Source: Candidatus Woesearchaeota archaeon
GTDB taxonomy: Archaea; Nanobdellota; Nanobdellia; Woesearchaeales; WJIZ01
DNA: 25,351 nucleotides
NCBI GenBank assembly: GCA_018303575.1
Contig: JAGVXW010000017.1
Coordinates: forward strand, 1 to 25,351
Direction: 5' to 3'
The position numbers were made by a program, and so were the translations under genes. Under the pieces are notes generated by a model, which made no database searches, was not told the DNA's origin, and saw nothing but the letters and a program-made list of their open reading frames with translations. Positions 14,364-24,394 of the stretch are shown one piece after another. Numbering within the stretch: the stretch's first letter is position 1; each line of letters opens with the position of its first letter.

Positions 14364-14417
14364 CTCATCACCTCCTTGATGATGCTGTTTTTCAGGCGGG
14401 CGATTTATTAATACCCT

Positions 14418-15152
14418 GTGCAGGAGTCTTCCGGAAGAGGATATCACAAGATTTTTATAGCAAGTTTCGCCTTTGCTCTCATGCTTGATGCGCTCGTCTC
14501 CTGGTTCGTGGGCAAGGACATCTACATAGATATTTTTAGCGCGGTTGTCCTTGCGATTGTCCTTGGCTATGCCGCCTCCTTTGTGAAGCTCAACCCCAAG
14601 CGCGAGTATCAGTTCTTCATCGCGGCTTTTGCTTTGCTCGCGCTGTCTTTCGTTTTCCAGACGCTCGCTCACTTCACTTTATACCATACCACCACGACCG
14701 TGAAGCAGATGGGCATCATCACTCTTACAACGACCATCATCAAGCGGCAGGACTGGATCATCTTCTGGAGCACTCTGCTCTACCGCGCCTGCACCCTGCT
14801 CGGCCTGTATTTCCTGTACCAAGTTTATGCCGCAAAACAACGGCTTCCTCTGGTGCTGTTCCAGGCATATTTGCTCCTTCTCGTCGGCTTTTTGAGCCAA
14901 ACCGCCTATTATGCCTTCCATCTCACTGCCCTGATCCTCCTCGCGCTTGTCCTTTCCTCCGCATGGAAGCGCGCTGATACATGGTTTCTCGCCAGCGTCG
15001 GCCTCCTGCTTTTGAGCCAGGCCATCTTCCTGCTCCTCATTTACGGCAACCTCGTCTATGTCGCTGCCGAGCTTGTGCAGCTCCTCGGCTACGCTTTCTT
15101 GCTCCTGACTTTTGTGTTGGTGCTCCGCCATGCCAAGAAGAGAACGGCTTGA
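14418..15152 (+). CDS. Polytopic membrane protein, unknown function
   Basis: 244 aa, about seven hydrophobic spans, for example IFIASFAFALMLDALVSWFV, IFSAVVLAIVLGYAASF, FIAAFALLALSFVFQTLA, LLYRACTLLGLYFLYQVYA, LVLFQAYLLLLVGFLSQTA, HLTALILLALVLSSAW and LVQLLGYAFLLLTFVLVL. The start is uncertain. GTG 14418 keeps a full first span; ATG 14481 has a TATA box (ATTTTTATAG, 14451-14460) at leaderless distance but cuts that span. The next gene, a winged-helix protein, overlaps its end by 23 bp, so the two are co-expressed; a membrane sensor with a cytosolic regulator is a plausible reading. Confidence 0.8.
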   Translation: MQESSGRGYHKIFIASFAFALMLDALVSWFVGKDIYIDIFSAVVLAIVLGYAASFVKLNPKREYQFFIAAFALLALSFVFQTLAHFTLYHTTTTVKQMGIITLTTTIIKRQDWIIFWSTLLYRACTLLGLYFLYQVYAAKQRLPLVLFQAYLLLLVGFLSQTAYYAFHLTALILLALVLSSAWKRADTWFLASVGLLLLSQAIFLLLIYGNLVYVAAELVQLLGYAFLLLTFVLVLRHAKKRTA

Positions 15153-15396
15153 CATCCTGGAAGACATGCTGGCGGCCATCCAGCGCAAGGGCGAGATGCG
15201 GCCCACGCATTTGATGTACAAGGCAAACTTAGCGCACCGGCAGCTGAAACACTATCTGGATGAGCTCGTGCAGAAGGAATTGGTGAAGAGGACAGAGCGG
15301 AACGGTTCGGAATACTTGCTGATTACCGACTCCGGCAACAGATTTCTCGAGAAGCTCAAGGAGATGCGCGCGTTCGAGGAGACGTTTGGGATTTGA
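15130..15396 (+). CDS. Winged-helix DNA-binding protein (HTH_45-like)
   Basis: 88 aa from ATG 15130 (MPRRERLDILEDMLAAIQRK). The pattern is that of the archaeal winged-helix family HTH_45: EDMLAAIQRKGEMRPTHLMY, KANLAHRQLKHYLDELVQKE, LVKRTERNGSEYLLITDSGN, RFLEKLKEM. The wing is the NGSEYLLITD turn. No ligand domain follows. It overlaps the preceding membrane-protein gene by 23 bp. Transcription of chromosomal targets or of its own operon is likely; no direct target can be named. Confidence 0.9.
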   Translation: MPRRERLDILEDMLAAIQRKGEMRPTHLMYKANLAHRQLKHYLDELVQKELVKRTERNGSEYLLITDSGNRFLEKLKEMRAFEETFGI

Positions 15397-15428
15397 GCCA
15401 AGCTGCCTGATTTGATTTGTCTACATTC

Positions 15429-15571
15429 GGCAACAACACTACTGGCGGCAAAACGCTTTTTCTGCGAAAAAGCTCGGGCTCAGAGATGTCAGAGTTTCAA
15501 GGAAACTCTGAGCATGCTCAGAAATGCTTTGCATTTCTGACACTTCGCCCATTTGCGCCATTGTTGTTGCC
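15429..15571. repeat. Hairpin array, unit C, enclosed by a long-range stem
   Basis: Outer arms GGCAACAACA (15429-15438) and TGTTGTTGCC (15562-15571) pair. Inside are GCTTTTT/AAAAAGC (15455-15473), then the two-hairpin unit: TCAGAGTTTC/GAAACTCTGA (15489-15498, 15502-15511), linker GCATGC (15512-15517), TCAGAAATGC/GCATTTCTGA (15518-15527, 15531-15540) and tail CACTTC. No gene is visible between 15397 and 15644. The plan equals units A and B although the stem sequences differ. Confidence 0.78.
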
Positions 15572-15644
15572 TCACAGTTTCTGCTTTCTTACACCTAATT
15601 TTCAGGCGATAGCTATTTAAAGCAGCCAAAATCTTGCTCGGTCC

Positions 15645-15746
15645 ATGAAGCGAAGCTCGCGACGCTGGAAGAAGAAGGGGCAGATGCGCTGGAAGTGGCA
15701 GCGCAAGCGCATGAAGAAGGAGAAGCGCAGACGGGCAGCGAAGTAA
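15645..15746 (+). CDS. rpl41e: Ribosomal protein eL41
   Basis: 33 aa, too short for most gene finders: MKRSSRRWKKKGQ then MRWKWQRKRMKKEKRRRAAK. The extreme Arg/Lys/Trp content and the MRWKWQRKRMKK core match eL41, a single basic helix lodged at the ribosomal subunit interface; the usual protein has 24-25 residues starting near MRAKW. TATA box AGCTATTTAAAGC (15610-15622) puts transcription start at or just before ATG 15645, supporting a leaderless 33-aa form; the internal ATG 15684 would give a 20-aa form. Confidence 0.88.
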   Translation: MKRSSRRWKKKGQMRWKWQRKRMKKEKRRRAAK

Positions 15747-15859
15747 CTTCTTAGTATCACTTCGATTTAGCACACTTGGATAGATTCCCTAACTTTTTTT
15801 ACTTTTGAGTAGGTAATGAAAGCAAAGTTTAAAAAGCTGAAGAGAAGCACGACTCCCCT

Positions 15860-16816
15860 ATGGTGTGCCATCTCCCCGCCGTAAGAAAAATCTCCTTAGA
15901 TGAGATGATCGGCTTCATCCTGAGGGGAAACCGGGAGATTGTTGGCATGGAACTTGAGGAAGGCGCCGGCTTCAATATGCATGACCGCTATGAGGAGCTG
16001 CAACACTATTTTGAACGCCAGCATTTTGACAGGAATCCACTGGCGATTAGGGGCTCTCGCCTGAGGGGGGTGTATCTGCAGGGGGCTCATCTGCCCTACC
16101 TGGTTGTGGAGAATTCGGACTTATCAGACGCCAATTTTTGCGGGACAGTCTTCGACCATGCCACATTCGAACACACCAGCCTGCGGATGTCCCAGCTCTT
16201 CGGCGCATCTTTAGCGAGCACCCATTTTAACGACGTCAACCTGACGCACGCTGATCTTGTCCGGGTGAAAGCCACCGCTGCGGTATTGGAAAATGTTGAG
16301 GCGATGGGAAGCAACTGGCACGAGGCGAATCTCTCCCACGTCAGAATGCATCTGACGGATATGAGTGCTGCCGGCTTTGGAGGGGCATCGCTGGAGCGGG
16401 CGTATCTGTCGCATGTGAATTTCCAGACAGCCAGGCTCAGGAACGCAAATTTGTCGTATATCAATCAAGATTCCGAATTCAGTCCTCAAAAGCCTTATGA
16501 AGGCGTGGACTTCCGCGGCGCGGATCTCCACGAGGCTCAACTTTATCGCGCTCGGCTCATGCACGCCGTGCTCGTCGGCAGCATCCTGTCCGGCGCAGAT
16601 CTGAGGAAGGCTCACATTGGCGAAGCTGATTTCAGAGGCTGCGATCTCACAGACGCTGACTTGCGGGGAGTCATCGGCGTATCCATGGCCCTTGGTCTCG
16701 AATACGCCGTCTTCGATCACACGAAGATCTGGAAGAGCCAGGCAGAGATATGGAGGGCGCTTACAGAGCCGCATCACAAGCGGGATAGATTTACGCTTTG
16801 CACCTATCAAAGATAG
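15860..16816 (+). CDS. Pentapeptide-repeat protein
   Basis: 318 aa. Residues about 62-290 are built of A(D/N)LXX-type fives: SDLSDANF, VNLTHADL, ANLSHVRM, ANLSYINQ, VDFRGADLHEAQL, ADLRKAHIGEADFRGCDLTD. They form a right-handed square beta-helix with Leu/Phe inside. The first 60 residues are an acidic non-repeat region (KISLDEMIGFILRGNREIVG), the end is short and basic. Some repeats are degenerate (AVLENVEAMGSNWHE). No membrane segment, kinase or effector domain is seen, so the function is not predictable. ATG 15860 has a TATA-like GTTTAAAAAGC (about 15828-15838) at leaderless distance. Confidence 0.92.
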   Translation: MVCHLPAVRKISLDEMIGFILRGNREIVGMELEEGAGFNMHDRYEELQHYFERQHFDRNPLAIRGSRLRGVYLQGAHLPYLVVENSDLSDANFCGTVFDHATFEHTSLRMSQLFGASLASTHFNDVNLTHADLVRVKATAAVLENVEAMGSNWHEANLSHVRMHLTDMSAAGFGGASLERAYLSHVNFQTARLRNANLSYINQDSEFSPQKPYEGVDFRGADLHEAQLYRARLMHAVLVGSILSGADLRKAHIGEADFRGCDLTDADLRGVIGVSMALGLEYAVFDHTKIWKSQAEIWRALTEPHHKRDRFTLCTYQR

Positions 16817-16901
16817 CTATCGTACAATCAGCTACCCAGATGCGCCAGAACGTCTTTTGGCTCGCAAGATTTAAATCCCAAGTTCCGTTCCTCTCCCTCG
16901 T

Positions 16902-17573
16902 ATGGAGCTCATAGTCGCTATGGCCGCATCCGGGGGAAGAGGGAGGGGGAAAACGCCGACTCCTATTGAATCGTGGTGGGAAAGGAAGGGCGAGAAAACA
17001 CCTCCGACCCCCGTTCAATCGTTTTGGAAGAGGGGGCACGGAGCAGCACTCACCTATTCTGAGATGGTTCAGGATTATGTGAGAAGGTTGCCTGAGGATA
17101 AGATTGCCCCAATGGCGAATTGGCTTGGCACGCTTCAGATTGAACCCGCATCTGAAGATCTTGAGGCCCTTGTTCGTGGCAGCCCGATGGTTATCAATAT
17201 TGTCGCCTCCGAGCGCGTGGTCGGTGCGCCAACAGAGTATGAGGCCTTTTTCTTATCTGCCGACCGGTATCGGGAGTTGGAGCAAGATCTACGTGAGGGG
17301 CATCAGGCGTTTTCCACACGCTATAAAGAGGCATTCAGGCAATACAGAAGCGGGTTTCATTCTGAGCGTATGGGTCCTTTTCCTCTATTGGTTCTGGTCG
17401 GGAACTTACAGATGACAAGATATGCACGTTTTAATTATGGCCTCATTTCAGACGCGTCCATCGTGCGCGTAGTCATCTCAAACACCCCTGATTTGAGAGA
17501 CCGACAATACCGCTCGCTCTTCGCTTCTGAAAAAAAGGGCATGGTTGGGGGCTATCTCGCTTTGAGGAAATGA
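16902..17573 (+). CDS. Unknown 223-aa protein with a Trp/Pro-rich N-terminal repeat
   Basis: Not recognised. A Gly/Arg-rich start (ASGGRGRGK) is followed by two copies of a short motif, TPTPIESWWERKGEK and TPPTPVQSFWKRGHG, which look like flexible peptide-binding tails. The rest is a soluble mixed alpha/beta region: TYSEMVQDYVRRLPEDKI, VINIVASERVVGAPTEYEAF, FPLLVLVGNLQMTRYARFNY, ASIVRVVISNTPDLRDRQYR. The hydrophobic beta strands hint at one compact domain. ATG 16902 has TATA box GATTTAAATCC (about 16868-16878) at leaderless distance. The rRNA promoter follows. Confidence 0.75.
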   Translation: MELIVAMAASGGRGRGKTPTPIESWWERKGEKTPPTPVQSFWKRGHGAALTYSEMVQDYVRRLPEDKIAPMANWLGTLQIEPASEDLEALVRGSPMVINIVASERVVGAPTEYEAFFLSADRYRELEQDLREGHQAFSTRYKEAFRQYRSGFHSERMGPFPLLVLVGNLQMTRYARFNYGLISDASIVRVVISNTPDLRDRQYRSLFASEKKGMVGGYLALRK

Positions 17574-17649
17574 AGCTCTTTCGCCCGGGTGGAGATATGC
17601 CTTCTGGAAGGATTATCAATATAATAGATGTCTGGGCAAAGCCATTGTA

Positions 17650-17742
17650 TCAGCGATGAGTGGGGGTATTTTGAGCCCGAATGGGATTCGCGGATCCCAA
17701 TCGTAAGCTTTATAAATGACCTCCGCTTTCATCGCTGAATCG
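17650..17742 (+). promoter_or_regulatory. rRNA operon promoter with inverted repeats
   Basis: TATA box CTTTATAAAT (about 17708-17717) predicts a start near 17740 and a pre-16S leader of about 135 nt. A 10-bp inverted repeat TCAGCGATGA/TCATCGCTGA (17650-17659, 17729-17738) brackets the promoter, and TGGGAT/ATCCCA (17682-17699) forms a palindrome just upstream of the TATA box. These could be binding sites for a regulator of rRNA synthesis. Otherwise no gene is seen between 17574 and 17876. Confidence 0.7.
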
Positions 17743-18599
17743 CCTCCGAGTTTAGAAATACCAATTCTAGACACTCGAACCCAACTGAGTGCTTGATGTC
17801 GCAATCAAGTACGTTGAGGGATGTGGAACGTAACAGTGAATAGTTTCAGTTTTGTTGACCTAGGATCATCAATCAATACCCGTTGATCCTGCGGGAGACC
17901 GCTGCTATTCGGATTCGGTTAAGCCATGCAAGTCTGGGGGAGCAATCCACCGGCGCACGGCTCAGTAACACGTCGATAATCTGCCCTGAGGTCCGGGACA
18001 GCCTTGGGAAACTGAGGGTAAGCCCGGATAGGGGAAGAGCTCTGGAATGAGCCTTCCTGGAAAAGCAATGCCTCAGGATGAGTCGGCGGCAGATTAGGCT
18101 GTTGGCGGGGTAACGGCCCACCAAACCAAAGATCTGTAGGGGCTCTGAGAGGAGTTGCCCCGAGAAGGGCACTGAGATACTGGCCCTAGCCCTACGGGGT
18201 GCAGCAGGCGCGAAAACTCTGCAATGTACGCAAGTATGACAGGGGAATCCGAAGTGCTTAGCTTAGCTAGGCTTTTGCCAAGCTTAAAGCGTTTGGCGAA
18301 TAAGGGGTGGGAAAGACTGGTGCCAGCCGCCGCGGTAACACCAGCGCCCCAAGTGGGGGTCTCGCTTATTGGGTCTAAAGCGTCCGTAGCTGGCCTGTTA
18401 AATCTCTTGTGAAATTGTCCGGCTCAACCGGGCAGCGTGCAGGAGAGACTGGCAGGCTGGGGACCGGGAAGGGTTAGGGGTATGTCGGGGGGAGCGGTAA
18501 AATGCTATAATCCCCGATAGACCACCTGTGGCGAAGGCGCCTAACTAGAACGGGTCCGACAGTGAGGGACGAAAGCCAGGGGAGCAAACCGGATTAGAT

Positions 18600-18804
18600 A
18601 GAGCTTTTTGCCGCAACGCTCACGCGTTGCTCAAAAACAAGCGGGAACAAAGTTCCCGGTGCACAGGAAACCCGTGTTTCCTTGTGCCTCGGAAAATGCG
18701 TTCTAGTGCAGCATTCCCTTCGGGAAGCTGCACGGACCTTACGTGCGTTTGCTGATAAAATCAACTGCACAGCCGAGAGAGAATGGCAAAATCAGCTCCT
18801 AAGT
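18600..18804 (+). other. ORF-less archaeal BHB intron in the 16S 790 loop
   Basis: The conserved GGATTAGATACCC is split. A textbook BHB can be drawn: exon TTAG (18594-18597) pairs with intron CTAA (18799-18802), bulges AT|A (18598-18600) and GT|A (18803-18805), intron helix GAGCT/AGCTC (18601-18605, 18794-18798) continuing TTTTGCC/GGCAAAA. Cutting after the second bulge base joins ...GGATTAGAT to ACCCGAGTAGTCC, the exact consensus (near E. coli 793/794). The 205 nt interior is a series of hairpins (GCAACGC/GCGTTGC, CGGGAAC/GTTCCCG, GTGCAGC/GCTGCAC) without an ORF. Confidence 0.93.
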
Positions 18805-18896
18805 ACCCGAGTAGTCCTGGCCGTAAACGCTGCGAGCTAGGTGTCGCGCATTCTCCGAGAACGCGCGGTGTCGAAGCGAAGGTGTTAAGCTCGCCA

Positions 18897-18935
<39 letters not shown>

Positions 18936-19417
18936 AGGCGGGGGAGCACTACAAGGGGTGCGGCGTGCGGTTTAATTCAACTCCACACGGGGAATCTCAC
19001 CAGGGGCGACGGCAGGATGAAGGTCAGTCTAAAGGGCTTACCTGACGAGCCGAGAGGTAGTGCATGGCCGTCGTCAGCTCGTGCCGTAAGGTGTCTTGTT
19101 AAGTCAAGCAACGAGCGAGACCTGTATCCACAATTGCGAACGACCCAATCTGGGAATCGTGCACATTGTGGGGACTGCCTTGGAAACAAGGAGGAAGGTG
19201 CAGGCAACGGTAGGTCTGTATGCTCCGAATCTTCTGGGCTACACGCGCGCAACACTGGTGCAGACAATGGGATGCAACTCCGAAAGGAGAAGCGAATCCT
19301 CGAACCTGCATCGTAGTTCAGATTGAGGGTTGTAACTCACCCTCATGACGTTGGAATCCCTAGTAATCGAACGTTATCAGCGTTCGGTGAATATGTCCCT
19401 GCTCCTTGCACTCACCG

Positions 19418-20225
19418 AAAGAAATGTGCCAGGCAGTTCACAGAGCTAATTGGTGAAAATCCAATCTTCGTAGTCAAAATGGCAGGCGTCGTTGGCAACA
19501 GCGGCGCCGGAGGGCCTGAGACGAAGTCCAGCCTCTTATCTCGCAAGAGATGCAGATGCGGGGCGCGATGACGCGTATTGCGGGTCGGTGGTACGCGGAA
19601 ATCGCAAAGAAGCCTCAATTGGATGGATGAAACAGCTTTGTGAATGACCCTGGGAGATCCTATAGAGCACTGGACACGAACTGTGTGCACAGCGTATTTA
19701 TAGGAAGTCAGCTTATCCCATAGTACCTTCGGGGAAGGGGATAAACCTTGGTGCTAAACGCCGATTATGTCACTGGACTTGTTGATGGAGAAGGCTCCTT
19801 TAATGTTCGAATCAATCCGAACAAAAAGAGGAGAGCGAAGGTTGAATTACGATTCAGCTTGAAACTTCGTCATCAGGATAAGGAGATCTTGGAAGCACTT
19901 CGAGCGTTCTTTGGATGTGGCAATGTCTACATCCAGAGGGACAAGCGAGCCAACCACTCGCTTTGTTATCGCTTTGAGGTGCAAAACAAGGAAGAGATTT
20001 TGCGACGCATTATCCCTTTCTTCCAGGAGCATCCTCCTCAGATTCAAAGCCGAAAGCGGGACTTTGAACTGTTCAAGGACATAACCGAGCTTGTGTTCCA
20101 GGAGCCGATTGATTTTGAAGAAATCGAACGGCTCAAGAAACAATTGCACTGGGGGCTCGCCGCATACGGGAAAACCGTTCGTGCGGTGGGGATGCCAGTA
20201 GCTCGAGAGAGCGAAGAAGGCAATG
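19418..20225 (+). other. Endonuclease-bearing intron in the 16S decoding region
   Basis: The universal CACCGCCCGTC is broken: the upstream exon ends TTGCACTCACCG (19417) and the downstream exon resumes CCCGTCAAACC (20226); the shared G leaves a one-base ambiguity. That is near E. coli 1400/1401. The intron is about 808 nt and carries a LAGLIDADG gene in its 3' part. I found no clean BHB at the junction. The 3' end GCAATG resembles the end of the 23S group I intron (also GCAATG), but a U before the 5' site and a clear P7 are missing, so the splicing class is unresolved. Confidence 0.85.
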
Positions 20226-20257
20226 CCCGTCAAACCACCCGAGTAGGGTCTAGATGA
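19748..20257 (+). CDS. LAGLIDADG homing endonuclease reading into the 16S 3' exon
   Basis: 169 aa, one LAGLIDADG motif (YVTGLVDGEGSFNV, about residues 7-20), so probably a homodimer. Typical of such enzymes follow: KVELRFSLKLRHQDKEILEA, FFGCGNVYI and RDFELFKDI. It would cut an intronless 16S gene at the insertion site to spread the intron. The start is TTG 19748 or GTG 19751, with GGGGAAGGGG (about 19730-19739) upstream. The frame does not stop inside the intron: the last ten residues and the stop TGA (20255-20257) come from the 16S exon, so the full protein can be made only from unspliced RNA, unless excised intron RNA yields a form about ten residues shorter. Confidence 0.92.
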   Translation: MVLNADYVTGLVDGEGSFNVRINPNKKRRAKVELRFSLKLRHQDKEILEALRAFFGCGNVYIQRDKRANHSLCYRFEVQNKEEILRRIIPFFQEHPPQIQSRKRDFELFKDITELVFQEPIDFEEIERLKKQLHWGLAAYGKTVRAVGMPVARESEEGNARQTTRVGSR

Positions 20258-20311
20258 GGCTTCATTTCCAATGAAGTCGAATCTAAGCTTTGCGAGGAGG
20301 GTTAAGTCGTC

Positions 20312-20354
<43 letters not shown>

Positions 20355-20541
20355 ATTTTTCTTCAGGATTCTCGAAAAAATAAAGCAGGCCAGGAAATTT
20401 CGTCAGAAATTTCTGATGCCTCCTTTTCTTTTTCCATCTTGGAAAAGAATAGTGTTGTTGGAAAGCTCTGGAATGACATGCCAGAAGCAGTGTACCTTTC
20501 CAACCATCGGAAGCGAACCGTTCCACATCCCCTTATTTTCA

Positions 20542-20595
20542 TTGAAAAATCTCCGGATTTTTCAATTTCGAAAACCGAAGTATCTTCGGTTTTCG
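20542..20595 (+). other. Two hairpins between 16S and tRNA-Ala
   Basis: TTGAAAAATC/GATTTTTCAA (20542-20551, 20556-20565) and CGAAAACCGAAG/CTTCGGTTTTCG (20569-20580, 20584-20595) are perfect stems with 3-4 nt loops. They lie between the pre-16S processing stem and tRNA-Ala and may guide processing. The second resembles in sequence the hairpin at 14159-14186 (both open CGAAAACCG). Confidence 0.6.
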
Positions 20596-20602
20596 CCATA
20601 CC

Positions 20603-20689
20603 GGGCCCGTAGCTCAACGGTGCTGCAAAGCGTTAGAGAGCGCCGCCCTTGCAAGGCGGAGGCTTCGGGTTCGAATCCCGACGGGTCCA
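20603..20689 (+). tRNA. tRNA-Ala(UGC) with an enlarged D loop
   Basis: In the 16S-23S spacer, as usual in archaea. Acceptor GGGCCCG/CGGGTCC (one G.U) plus A73, anticodon stem CCGCC/GGCGG with loop C-T-TGC-A-A, T arm GGGTTCGAATCCC. The D stem GCTC/GAGC encloses 22 nt where about 8-10 are expected. The extra 12 or so bases contain GCT-GCAA-AGC, flanked by AAC and GTT, so a very small intron at a non-canonical D-loop site is likely; I could not fix the cut sites. Confidence 0.92.
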
Positions 20690-20823
20690 TAGGACCCGGA
20701 GGTAGCGAACGCCAGTGAGCGTGTCGACGGGTCCATCCAAGAGGATGGAACCGGCGGCTACGAACGTCCCGCAAAGGGAAGTCCGAACGCAAGTGAGGAC
20801 TCAGTGAGTCTGCCGACGGGTCC
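20679..20823 (+). repeat. Spacer block with extra copies of the tRNA-Ala 3' end
   Basis: CGACGGGTCCAT, the end of tRNA-Ala (20679-20690), recurs exactly at 20725-20736, and its first ten bases again at 20814-20823. An inverted GGACCCG is at 20692-20698, so 20692-20734 folds into an acceptor-like hairpin with loop GAACGCCAGTGA (20707-20718). A further hairpin GTCC-GAACGCAAGTGA-GGAC is at 20781-20800. The rest of the spacer up to the 23S gene is structured and holds no gene. Confidence 0.75.
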
Positions 20824-20979
20824 TGTTCCGATATCAGAAAGTTTACTGTCACGCAAGTGATAGGGGCCAACCGGCCTCTGTGAGAGCCCCGAAGGCTTTC
20901 ACGCGGCGCTCGGCACTGAACAGTGCCGATCGCAACGGTAGAGATGTGAGTTTCACATTCATGAAGCCATGTGTAGGAA

Positions 20980-24148
<3,169 letters not shown>

Positions 24149-24166
24149 AACCTACACATGGCTTCA

Positions 24167-24174
24167 TTTTTTTT
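24167..24174 (+). terminator. U-tract terminator of the rRNA operon
   Basis: Eight T follow the 3' arm of the pre-23S stem directly (24167-24174), with more pyrimidines after. A long U-tract is the standard archaeal termination signal. Confidence 0.65.
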
Positions 24175-24394
24175 CTATGATTCTTGACGAAATTGAAAGG
24201 GTGGCGGGAGCTCTCTTCATATCTGCTAGGTCTTTGCGATTACGACCCCAAGATTATTCGATTCTGTGTCCGGAAGCATTTCCCGGGGGTTCATATTCCG
24301 AGGTCAAGAAAGCGCCGAGGCTTGAGACTTTGGTCAAATATGGGTTGTGTGAGAAGGGGCATGTTTGCCCAATTCACCCTCCTAGACTCAAGCA
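24175..24394. other. Interval without a confident gene
   Basis: Two overlapping plus-strand frames are open here, including one starting at ATG 24177 (MILDEIERVAGALFISARSL) and one at 24184. Neither has a recognisable family, promoter or ribosome site, and both begin right after the rRNA terminator. The second frame (ELSSYLLGLCDYDPKIIRFC) looks moderately protein-like and could be a remnant. I see no RNA gene. Confidence 0.3.

Noticed and set aside
20706..20800. A second spacer tRNA between tRNA-Ala and 23S
   Set aside because: Only acceptor-end copies are present; there is no anticodon arm or T loop, so it is a hairpin repeat, not a tRNA gene.
24149..24394. 5S rRNA linked to the operon
   Set aside because: No 5S-like conserved sequence or fold was found after the 23S gene; the transcript appears to end at the T-run.
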